From Planctomycetota bacterium (GTDB lineage Bacteria; Planctomycetota; UBA1135), in the NCBI GenBank assembly GCA_022447335.1, contig JAKVCF010000064.1, positions 1 to 12,089 of the forward strand: a DNA stretch of 12,089 nt, read 5' to 3'. Position numbers and translations under genes: made by a program. Every line of letters begins with the position of its first letter. Positions within the stretch are counted from its first letter, which is position 1. Positions 1-6,832 of this stretch are shown here, piece by piece. A model generated the notes under the pieces. It did not search any database. It was given only the letters and a program-made list of their open reading frames with translations, and was not told the origin of the DNA.

Positions 1-1
1 C

Positions 2-91
2 CACGAGGAAGGGCATGACCACGAGGAAGGGCATGACCACGAGGAAGGGCATGACCACGAGGAAGGGCATGACCACGAGGAAGGGCATGAC
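2..91 (+). repeat. Perfect 18-bp tandem repeat, at least 5 copies, coding for HEEGHD
   Basis: The unit CACGAGGAAGGGCATGAC occurs five times head to tail (2-19, 20-37, 38-55, 56-73, 74-91) without a single difference. Base 1 is compatible with the end of a further upstream copy, so the array may continue beyond the window. The unit is a multiple of three, so copy-number change keeps the permease frame open and only alters the number of His/Glu/Asp metal-ligand blocks. A degenerate His-rich tail (HGGHHDH) follows at 92-112. Confidence 0.97.
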
Positions 92-937
92 CACGGGGGT
101 CACCACGATCACACCCTTGAGCAGCTTGCCGAAGAGCTAGGGCTCTTCGTTGCAGTTGTCGGCTCTACAGTTGCGGAAGAAACGGGACTGACAGTGGGCT
201 CCACTTTTGTGCCAGCACATGACGTCATGACCGGTGCGATGGCACACGAAGATGCGCCAACCAAGGTGGTCGGGGTGCTGGAGTCGACTGGCACGCCGAT
301 GGACCGGGCGATCTACATTCCAGCCGGCGCTTTTTATGCCATTGAGGGGCACCGCGCAACGGATGACAGCAACTTCGGAGGCACCCGCGATCCGCATGGC
401 ATTAGTGCCGTACTGTCTCTCGTTAAGGCTGGCCCGTACCACTTGCGTGCGCGATACGACTGGAATGATCGCCTTGACGTACAGGCAGCATGGCCTGTTA
501 TGGAAGTGCGCAAGCTCTTTGGTGTGGTTGGCAACATCGACGCTGCACTGCGTTTGATTGCCGTGATTGTGATCGTGGTTGCTTTGGTGGGGGTCCTCGT
601 TGCGCTCTCAAATACTATGGGGGCGCGCCAGCGTGAGTTCGCGGTACTGCGCGCGCTCGGGGCAGGCCGGCGGACCGTTCTAGCGCTAGTTGTTGGTGAG
701 TCCGCGGCGATTTCGTTTTTTGGGGGCATCCTGGGCCTAGGACTTGCGGGCCTTGGAGCTTGGGCTGCCGCGGGGCGCGTACACGCCGAAACCGGGGTGA
801 CCGTATCCCCACTCCCGGGGGCGGATGATTTACTTTTTTTGCTGGTAGTCGCGGCCGTCGGAGCCCTGGCCGGCATGATCCCTGCTTGGCGCGCCTATCG
901 CACTGAAGCTGCCCGCGCGCTGTCTTCTTCACTTTAG
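2..937 (+). CDS. FtsX/MacB-type ABC transporter permease with His-rich repeat (5' partial)
   Basis: The open frame enters from the left edge, so the N-terminus is missing; 311 residues are visible. The first 30 are five HEEGHD repeats, followed by a His-rich HGGHHDH segment. An extracytoplasmic MacB-like domain follows, including KVVGVLESTGTPMDRAIYIP. Then come three membrane segments, at about nt 545-615, 676-775 and 823-890. The cytoplasmic loop after the first reads ALSNTMGARQREFAVLRALG, which is the hallmark of the FtsX family. The protein should be the membrane subunit of an ABC exporter-like or lipoprotein-release-like complex whose ATPase is probably encoded upstream. Permeases of this type occur beside DUF3299 proteins in Zrg-like zinc uptake clusters, and such a gene follows 4 bp downstream. 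The His/Asp/Glu-rich repeat fits zinc or other metal binding. The family is certain; the metal role is inferred. A downstream ATG at 194 is in frame but would lose the repeats and is not the true start. Confidence 0.9.
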   Translation, partial: HEEGHDHEEGHDHEEGHDHEEGHDHEEGHDHGGHHDHTLEQLAEELGLFVAVVGSTVAEETGLTVGSTFVPAHDVMTGAMAHEDAPTKVVGVLESTGTPMDRAIYIPAGAFYAIEGHRATDDSNFGGTRDPHGISAVLSLVKAGPYHLRARYDWNDRLDVQAAWPVMEVRKLFGVVGNIDAALRLIAVIVIVVALVGVLVALSNTMGARQREFAVLRALGAGRRTVLALVVGESAAISFFGGILGLGLAGLGAWAAAGRVHAETGVTVSPLPGADDLLFLLVVAAVGALAGMIPAWRAYRTEAARALSSSL

Positions 938-941
938 TTCG

Positions 942-1610
942 ATGAATAAACTTCCGCTCGCCACCCTTCTGCTCTTCTTATGTCCATCCGCTTGCGGCGA
1001 GGCTGAGCCTAGTAATGGCGAAGGAGGGAGAGCCCCATCACAGTCTGTGAGCGTTCTGCCCGATGCTGCGGTTTCTATCGACACAGACAATTTGCTGTCA
1101 GAGATTGACCCTAGCGATTACATCGCTGAGATTCGTGAGGCGCTTTCGCATTCCGGCACGCGCGAAGATCCGATTCCGATTACTACCGACTTTCTTGGGG
1201 GATGGATGTTCGATGAGACTCTCGATGACCCCTTCCCGCCGCACGTCAAAGCGATCGATGGCAAGTACATAATCGTGAAAGGGTTTATGCTGCCAGATAT
1301 CGACTTTGAGGGCATCACCGACTTTCACCTTGTTCGCAGTTTATGGGGGTGCTGCTTCGGCGCGCCGCCGAGGGTTAACGAGTTGATAATGGTGCGCACG
1401 CCGGGCGGCGAGGGGCTTCGGTACACCTACAACACACTTGAAATTGTCGGCAAGGTGGAGGTGAAGTTCGAGCTGCTCGACGGGCTGATCGAAGACTTGT
1501 ATCGGCTACAGGCCGAATCGATCATCGAGGGCGATTTCGATGATCCACTTGCCCCCGTGGGCGCTACCGCAGCGGATCTGGGGGATTTTCTGCCCGAGAT
1601 GGAGTTCTAG
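942..1610 (+). CDS. DUF3299 domain protein, putative lipoprotein
   Basis: A 222-residue protein starting 4 bp after the permease stop, so the two are almost certainly co-transcribed and may be translationally coupled; no clear ribosome binding site is visible. The N-terminus has a short hydrophobic stretch (residues 4-13) then PSAC-G, where Cys18 could be a lipidation site. The -3 residue is Pro, so the lipobox is not canonical. An acidic low-complexity linker follows. Residues about 80-190 match the DUF3299 pattern: FLGGWMF, then KGFMLP (113-118), FHLVRS, and the conserved double cysteine WGCCFGAPP (135-143). DUF3299 proteins are usually small secreted or lipid-anchored proteins encoded beside FtsX-type ABC transporters and His-rich zinc-binding proteins, as in the Vibrio Zrg zinc system. 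The likely role is an envelope component of the same metal-related transporter. The biochemical function is unknown. Confidence 0.85.
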   Translation: MNKLPLATLLLFLCPSACGEAEPSNGEGGRAPSQSVSVLPDAAVSIDTDNLLSEIDPSDYIAEIREALSHSGTREDPIPITTDFLGGWMFDETLDDPFPPHVKAIDGKYIIVKGFMLPDIDFEGITDFHLVRSLWGCCFGAPPRVNELIMVRTPGGEGLRYTYNTLEIVGKVEVKFELLDGLIEDLYRLQAESIIEGDFDDPLAPVGATAADLGDFLPEMEF

Positions 1611-1668
1611 GGAATTCCGCACAGATGAAATCCCCCGTTATCCTAAGGGGCAACCTTTTTGTTCCCTC

Positions 1669-3903
1669 ATGCTTGCCACACTCATCCTCTCCGCTCTCGC
1701 AGCGCCCGCGGCACAGGCCGATGGCGTCATTCTCCAGGCAAAGGTCGACCCCGGCGCTAACTGCAATGACATTTGGGGGTTTGTCGCCCCGAATGGAGAC
1801 GAATACGCGCTTGTTGGCACGACATCGGGCTTGGCGATCTACAACTGCGTAGATCCCAGGAATCCCTACCGGACAGCATTTATCTCTGGCCCGTCTTCAC
1901 TTTGGCGTGACGTCAAAGCATGGGGCAACTACGTGTATGTCGTGACAGAAGGAGGCGGGGGCATCCAAATCGTTGATATGAACGATCCGGAGAATCCGTT
2001 TTTGCTGAAGACTTGGAAGCGAAACGACTTTTCGAACGCGCACAACATCGCGGTCGATGAAGACACAGGGATGATTTATGTTTGCGGCACAAACCGCGGC
2101 ATGCGGATCTACGACGCAAGCGCTAGCCCCACATCTCCGCCTTATGTAGGTACCTACGACCGGGAATACGTGCACGACCTCCATATTCAGGATGGTTTGG
2201 CGCACTTGGCGGAAATTTACGACGGCCGATATCGGATTATCGACGTTAGTAACCTCCCTAACACTCCGTTGCTCGACCGTGTTTCGAAGCCGGGGAGGTT
2301 CACGCATACTTCATGGGCGAGCGAGGATGGCTCTTTATGTATGACGACCGATGAGGTAAATGGTGGCCGTGTGGCGCTGTATGACATTAGCAATAAGACG
2401 AACATTCGGTATCTCGATGAATGGACGCCGAACACCAATACTATTCCTCACAATGCGTTCATACTTGGCGACTATGCCTATATCAGTTGGTACACCGAAG
2501 GGCTAATTGTTCTAGACCTTAGCGACCCAAATAACATTAAGAAGCACGCAAGCTATGACACATCGTCGTATGGGCCGGGCGCTGGTTTCCGCGGCGCTTG
2601 GGGCGTGTATCCTTTCCAACCTTCGGGGAATATTTATATCTCCGATATGGAGGAGGGCTTCTACATCTTGAAGGTGGAGGGCCCAGCGATTGATCTAGAG
2701 CACACCGAACTTTCAAATACTCAGGATGAAGTAGGCCCTTATCCGGTCACCGTGAACGCGCAACCTAAGTTTGCCGGGTCGACCGTAACAGGTGTCGATC
2801 TCTGGTACCGCGTAGATAAGGGTTCCTGGCAGCAAGCTTCGCTGAGTCAGGTGGGCTCGAGCGCCGATTGGGCCGGCAGCCTCCCGGGCCAGCCTTCGGC
2901 TTCAGTGGTGGAGTATTACTTCAATGCCACGGAATCGGGCGGCCGCAACTCGTGGCTGCCCAATGGCACCGCTCCGGGGTCGCTCAGTTACAGCTTCTAT
3001 GTGGGAGTTCCGCGGCGCTTGTACTTCAACGACTTTGAAGGGTCGACTGATGAGGGCTGGACACATGGGGCCACTCAGGGTAGCGATGACTTTGAGCGGG
3101 GCGCGCCGCAGGGCAAGGCCGGCATGGGTAACCGCCACGACACAACTCGCTGGTATGACCCAGACGAAGCCTTCTCAGGCAATAAGATTTGGGCAAACGA
3201 CCTCGGCACGGGGAATGACGACGGTGCGTATAACGAGAACGCCTCAATGTGGCTGCAATCTCCGGTGATCGATTGCTCGAACTCGTCAAATACCACACTA
3301 GTGTTCCAGCGCTGGGCGTCTTTTGAAGGCGGCGGCTTTGATCAAGCGCGCATTGTGGTGAATGGCAACCAAGTTTGGGTGTCGCCTCAGTACAGCGGCG
3401 AGGTCATGCACATTACCGACCGCGTTTGGACGCAGATGGCAATCGACATCTCCGATTACGCCGACGGTGTTGCTGATACCACCGTCCGTTTTGAGATGGA
3501 GTCGGATGCAGCTTTCCACATGGGCGGTTGGGGCATCGACGATATTGAAGTAGTGGCGCTTGAGGCCGGCGAGCCAACTGACACGATCACGTTGACGGGT
3601 CCGACCACCGCAGCAGCGGGGTCGAGAGTGACTTATCAGATCAGCACCGCTCCAGCGAACCGTCCTTACTACCTCGCCTACAGCTTTAATCTGAACGGCT
3701 CTGTGGTCCTTGGGCACAACTTTGACCTAGGTGTGCCTTACGTGGTGGCAGATCAGGGCCGAACGGATGCACAAGGAACTGCGACCGTCACTGGCGGGTT
3801 GCCGGCGAGCGCTGCGGGCTCAACGGTTTATCTGGAAGCAGTTGGCTTGGCGCCAAACGGTGAGCTGCGGGATTCTCCGCCACTGACGCTGACGATTCAG
3901 TAG
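1669..3903 (+). CDS. Secreted choice-of-anchor B (LVIVD-repeat) protein with jelly-roll and C-terminal domain
   Basis: The frame is open from 1540, but the ATG at 1669 gives a signal peptide (MLATLILSALAAPAAQA) and avoids overlap with the DUF3299 gene. No well-spaced ribosome site is seen; AAGGGG at 1645-1650 is too far away. The protein would be 744 residues. Residues about 25-337 are LVIVD-type beta-propeller repeats, recognised by recurring units such as GLAIYNCVDPRNPYRT, GGIQIVDMNDPENPFLL, YRIIDVSNLPNTPLLD and GLIVLDLSDPNNIKK. This arrangement is typical of choice-of-anchor B proteins. A beta-sandwich region (about 340-445) follows. A MAM/jelly-roll-like region (about 447-635) begins LYFNDFEGSTDEGWTHG and ends GGWGIDDIEVVAL. 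The last ~105 residues resemble the C-terminus of the converging FG-GAP protein. It probably acts outside the cytoplasm; ligand and purpose are unknown. The family call is firm and the start is less so. Confidence 0.88.
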   Translation: MLATLILSALAAPAAQADGVILQAKVDPGANCNDIWGFVAPNGDEYALVGTTSGLAIYNCVDPRNPYRTAFISGPSSLWRDVKAWGNYVYVVTEGGGGIQIVDMNDPENPFLLKTWKRNDFSNAHNIAVDEDTGMIYVCGTNRGMRIYDASASPTSPPYVGTYDREYVHDLHIQDGLAHLAEIYDGRYRIIDVSNLPNTPLLDRVSKPGRFTHTSWASEDGSLCMTTDEVNGGRVALYDISNKTNIRYLDEWTPNTNTIPHNAFILGDYAYISWYTEGLIVLDLSDPNNIKKHASYDTSSYGPGAGFRGAWGVYPFQPSGNIYISDMEEGFYILKVEGPAIDLEHTELSNTQDEVGPYPVTVNAQPKFAGSTVTGVDLWYRVDKGSWQQASLSQVGSSADWAGSLPGQPSASVVEYYFNATESGGRNSWLPNGTAPGSLSYSFYVGVPRRLYFNDFEGSTDEGWTHGATQGSDDFERGAPQGKAGMGNRHDTTRWYDPDEAFSGNKIWANDLGTGNDDGAYNENASMWLQSPVIDCSNSSNTTLVFQRWASFEGGGFDQARIVVNGNQVWVSPQYSGEVMHITDRVWTQMAIDISDYADGVADTTVRFEMESDAAFHMGGWGIDDIEVVALEAGEPTDTITLTGPTTAAAGSRVTYQISTAPANRPYYLAYSFNLNGSVVLGHNFDLGVPYVVADQGRTDAQGTATVTGGLPASAAGSTVYLEAVGLAPNGELRDSPPLTLTIQ

Positions 3904-3917
3904 CGCGCTACTGAATC
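3894..3917. repeat. Perfect 24-bp palindrome spanning both convergent stop codons
   Basis: GATTCAGTAGCG is followed directly by its exact reverse complement CGCTACTGAATC. The TAG stop of the plus gene (3901-3903) and the TAG stop of the minus gene (3908-3910) lie symmetrically in the two arms. Each arm encodes Ile-Gln-stop on its own strand. RNA from either side could form a 12-bp arm hairpin or cruciform, although a real RNA hairpin would sacrifice some central pairs as the loop. There is no U-tract downstream in either direction: the plus side continues AAAAAGTG and the minus side GTCAGC. It is therefore not a classical intrinsic terminator. It may still limit read-through between the convergent genes. 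Confidence 0.85.
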
Positions 3918-5530
3918 AAAAAGTGGGCCAGTCGCGTCGCCGCTGATGGCGATGAGCTGGCCACCCACCCTTGCATCCATACCTCAAGGCCGGCCGTGCC
4001 CGAGGGGACGTTCAGGTTGACTTGGCCATCCCCAGTGCGGTCGACTGAAAGGCTGCCGACAGAAAGTAGGGGTGCGGCAAGGTCGAGGCCGGGGCTCCCG
4101 ACCGGCGCGGAGTTCCCTGGCCCACTTAAGCTGACTTCTATGCGGTAAGTTGCAAATGGGATGCCGCCGCCGATCTGCACATCAGCGATTCCGCCTGCGG
4201 TGGCATTTTGCACGGTAACTTCGGCGAGCACGGGGCCACGGCATGAAGTAATGCCGCCCTCACCATTAGTGCCACCGCCGGGAGAGCCGACGAGAAACTC
4301 GTCCATGCCATCACCATCCAAGTCGCGGCCAAGGGAAGTGATTGAATCACCAAAGCGATACTGTTCACCGCCACCCTTCCACTCGATCAAGAATCGGCCA
4401 CTCGGTCCAGAATATGCGCGCAACGCGCCTGCCCCAATGCCGGCGCCCCCAAAATAACTTGCGAGTGGCGCGCCGACGATGAGATCGCGGAAGCCGTCTC
4501 CGGTAATGTCTACCGCGGCGAGACTTAGGCCGAAGCCTTCGCCAAGTGCACTCGACTCTATGCTGGCGATCAAACTTCCATCGGCGCCATTTCGAATTTC
4601 TGCGTAACCATCGTAACCATCAAAATTATTGGCGTTGACCACGCCGGTTGCCGCAAAGTCCGGGATGAGGTCGCCGGTGACATCGCCCATGCCGACGACA
4701 CAAGTGCCGAAGTATGCATCGCGCGAACGACCCGGCACGCGCATTATTAGCGCGCCGGTGCGGCCTGAGTACATCTCGACTGCGCCGGCTTCTTTAAAGC
4801 CGCCCTCGCGGCAGGGGACGCCGACCAGGAACTCGGGGCAACCATCGAAGTCGACGTCGCCCACACTGCAGACGCTCTTACCAAATCGGTCCCAAGCCTT
4901 CTTCCCACGCAGCGTGTGTATTGCACTGCCGTCCGCGCCGGAGAATACGAAAGCCGATCCAGTGCCGATCCCCGCATAGTCATCGTCGGGCGCGCCAATG
5001 ATTAAGTCGTCGAAGCCATCGCCATCTAGATCTCCAGCAAGAGCCAGTGCGTGGCCGAAGCGATCCCAGTTTCGCGCGCTCTTGTACTCGCGTATCAAGC
5101 TGCCGTCTGCCCCTGAGAAGAGCCGCACTAAGCCGCTGGGGTAGCGGTTTGCGTTATCGCGGCGCGCCGAAGCTGCGTAGTCTTCGACTCCATCGCCATT
5201 CGCGTCACCCGCAGAGGAGACGAGAAAGCCAAAGCGGTGATCAATGCCTGGGCCGTCGTGGCGTCGAAGCACGCTACCGTCTGCACCCGAGATGAGGTAG
5301 ACGGCGCCCGCGTTTTGATGGCTGTAGTCCGCTAAGCCTGCGCCGACAACAAGGTCGGGCACGCCGTCCCCACTCAAGTCTGAAACCATGGCGACGGCGG
5401 CGCCAAAGTTGTCGCCGGAGCTTTCGCCGTCTACAGCAAGGCCCTGAGCCCCTGCGTTGTTGGCCATCGAGGCGAACAACAGCCCTGTGAGGGCGAATTT
5501 TGTCGGGGTGAGGGGATTTGGGGTGGGCAT
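3908..5530 (-). CDS. Secreted FG-GAP (integrin-alpha-like) seven-bladed propeller protein
   Basis: With the ATG at 5530 the protein has 540 residues and a plausible signal peptide (MPTPNPLTPTKFALTGLLFA to about AQG at 28-30). An ATG at 5566 (MANLRSLWC...) is an alternative; the frame is open back to 5704. Seven FG-GAP repeats follow at about 58-60-residue spacing: residues 41-66, 99-123, 157-184, 215-240, 273-297, 332-356 and 392-417. Typical blades read RFGHALALAGDLDGDGFDDL and YRFGDSITSLGRDLDGDGMD. The DxDGDG loops are calcium-binding motifs in this family, and SGADGS linkers recur between blades. Blades 4 and 5 have weakened loops (DVDFDG, DVTGDL). Residues about 435-540 form a separate beta-rich C-terminal domain resembling that of the converging gene. 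It is likely secreted or surface-attached, with a calcium-stabilised propeller, possibly for adhesion or binding. The ligand is unknown. Confidence 0.9.
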   Translation of the reverse strand: MPTPNPLTPTKFALTGLLFASMANNAGAQGLAVDGESSGDNFGAAVAMVSDLSGDGVPDLVVGAGLADYSHQNAGAVYLISGADGSVLRRHDGPGIDHRFGFLVSSAGDANGDGVEDYAASARRDNANRYPSGLVRLFSGADGSLIREYKSARNWDRFGHALALAGDLDGDGFDDLIIGAPDDDYAGIGTGSAFVFSGADGSAIHTLRGKKAWDRFGKSVCSVGDVDFDGCPEFLVGVPCREGGFKEAGAVEMYSGRTGALIMRVPGRSRDAYFGTCVVGMGDVTGDLIPDFAATGVVNANNFDGYDGYAEIRNGADGSLIASIESSALGEGFGLSLAAVDITGDGFRDLIVGAPLASYFGGAGIGAGALRAYSGPSGRFLIEWKGGGEQYRFGDSITSLGRDLDGDGMDEFLVGSPGGGTNGEGGITSCRGPVLAEVTVQNATAGGIADVQIGGGIPFATYRIEVSLSGPGNSAPVGSPGLDLAAPLLSVGSLSVDRTGDGQVNLNVPSGTAGLEVWMQGWVASSSPSAATRLAHFLIQ

Positions 5531-5632
5531 GCCTAGATCACACCACAAACTTCGCAGATTCGCCATGTTGGCGGAGCTCAGAAGGGCTGGAGTCTGCGGT
5601 AGGATCGTCCCAAGAGAGAAGCGAAAGGCGCT

Positions 5633-5641
5633 CCCCCCCCC
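5633..5641. repeat. Poly-C (C9) homopolymer in divergent intergenic region
   Basis: Nine consecutive C residues lie between the minus-strand FG-GAP gene (start 5530 or 5566) and the plus-strand FIST gene (start 5657), about 15 bp before the FIST start codon. The 126-bp gap must hold both promoters. I could not identify convincing -35/-10 pairs or a ribosome site. Homopolymeric C/G tracts are prone to slippage, so this could alter spacing near the FIST start. If the FG-GAP gene were translated from 5704, the tract would lie in its coding region. Confidence 0.6.
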
Positions 5642-5656
5642 GCCCTGATCCTGCTC

Positions 5657-6832
5657 ATGAAGATGCCCGGCAAGCTTTGCGCCGCAGAGGCTCACTCTGC
5701 ACAACCCGATACCGCGGGCGCTGCGCGGGAAGTTGTGTCCAAGCTAAGCTTTGCGCTCGGGGGCAGTCCGGATCTAGTGCTCGCTTTCTACACCGAGCAT
5801 CACCTCAAGGAGGCGCACCACATCGCGCGCGAGGTGCGCAGCTCACTGGCGCCCGATGCTTTTGCTGGGGCCTGTGCGCCGGGCGTAATTGGCGGCGGAC
5901 ATGAGCATTTACATGGCCCAAGCCTTGCTCTTTGGGGGGCGCGCCTGCCAGGCGCACGTGTTCAGGCATTTGATCTACAGGTCTCAAAGCAAGGTAGTCG
6001 TGGATATGTTCGGGGCTGGCCGGATGTTGGCGCCGATGCCAGCGTGTTGATGTTTGTCGATCAGGCGGCCTTCCCACTCGACCCTTTCTTGCACTCGCTG
6101 CGCAAGGGTGGCCGTTATCCGACGATCCTCGGGGGGGTGGTGCCGCACGGAGAAGAGGGCGAGGCGAGGTTGCTGGTCGATGGGGTGGCGCATGACAAGG
6201 GCGCGGTTGGCATTGTCATGGATGGGGCAGCTAGGTTTGAGCCCGTGGTTGCACAAGGCTGCTGGCCAGTTGGCCCAGCTTTTCACATCACGCGCGCTGA
6301 GCGCAATGTTGTCTTCGAGCTGGATGGCGCTCCGGCGTACGACACGCTGACCGATCTGCTCGACAATTTGCCAGACGAAGAGTCGAAGCGCTTTCGCATC
6401 GCCCCACAAGTTGGCCTTAAGCCAGACGATGTGCAGGAAGAGTCGGGGGCGGGTAGTTATCTGGTACGCGATATTGTCACACTGCTTGAGCATGAAGGCG
6501 CCCTAGCTGTTAGCGAGCCAGTCGAAGAAGGCATGCAGTTGCGCTTCCACGCTAAAGATGCTCTTGCCGCACATCGCGAACTTGAGAGCATGCTGCGGCT
6601 TACCAGCGCCTTTTATCCAAAGCCGGCGGGCGCTTTGCTATTCACCTGTGCCGGGCGCGGTCGTCCGCTATTCGGACACCCAGACCACGATGTTTCGCTG
6701 CTACAAACTTATTGGCCGGACATGCCGGCCAGCGGCTTCTTTGCCGCTGGCGAAGTTGGCCCGCTCGGCGGAGAGCCACAGATCCACGCCTTTACAGCGA
6801 GCCTGGGACTGCTTGTTCCGTCGAATAGGTAA
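5657..6832 (+). CDS. FIST N and FIST C domain protein
   Basis: A 391-residue protein of the usual length for FIST proteins, with no signal peptide and no membrane segment, so probably cytoplasmic. The N-terminal FIST region (about residues 25-220) contains DLVLAFYTEHH (39-49), GACAPGVIGGGHEHLHG (71-87) and LMFVDQAAFPLDPFLHSLRK (131-150). The C-terminal FIST_C region (about 225-388) contains the characteristic LLFTCAGRGRPLFG (327-340) and ASGFFAAGEVGPLGGEPQIH (358-377), then AFTASLGLL. FIST domains are predicted small-ligand sensory domains, often proposed to bind amino acids or related metabolites and frequently linked to signal transduction. Here no enzymatic output domain is attached, so it is a stand-alone FIST protein of unknown role. 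ATG at 5657 was chosen as the first in frame, with 5663 as an alternative; neither has a clear ribosome site. Its 3' end overlaps the convergent hemG-like gene by 41 bp. Confidence 0.88.
   Translation: MKMPGKLCAAEAHSAQPDTAGAAREVVSKLSFALGGSPDLVLAFYTEHHLKEAHHIAREVRSSLAPDAFAGACAPGVIGGGHEHLHGPSLALWGARLPGARVQAFDLQVSKQGSRGYVRGWPDVGADASVLMFVDQAAFPLDPFLHSLRKGGRYPTILGGVVPHGEEGEARLLVDGVAHDKGAVGIVMDGAARFEPVVAQGCWPVGPAFHITRAERNVVFELDGAPAYDTLTDLLDNLPDEESKRFRIAPQVGLKPDDVQEESGAGSYLVRDIVTLLEHEGALAVSEPVEEGMQLRFHAKDALAAHRELESMLRLTSAFYPKPAGALLFTCAGRGRPLFGHPDHDVSLLQTYWPDMPASGFFAAGEVGPLGGEPQIHAFTASLGLLVPSNR

Noticed and set aside
2..112. CRISPR-like array
   Set aside because: The 18-bp units are directly adjacent with no spacers and are in frame with a coding sequence.
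334..876. 180-residue minus-strand open frame
   Set aside because: Antisense to the FtsX permease. Its translation is rich in Ala/Pro/Ser/Arg/Thr with no recognisable domain, typical of a shadow frame in GC-rich DNA.
1540..1668. Upstream start for the choice-of-anchor B gene
   Set aside because: It would overlap the end of the DUF3299 gene and add 43 residues before a good signal peptide. The start at 1669 is more plausible.
3894..3925. Intrinsic terminator at the convergent junction
   Set aside because: The palindrome is followed by A-rich sequence on the plus strand and by GTCAGC on the minus strand. Neither direction has the required U-tract.
4629..4979. Plus-strand open frame of 116 residues within the FG-GAP gene
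   Set aside because: Antisense shadow of a repeat-rich coding region, with no domain or start signal.
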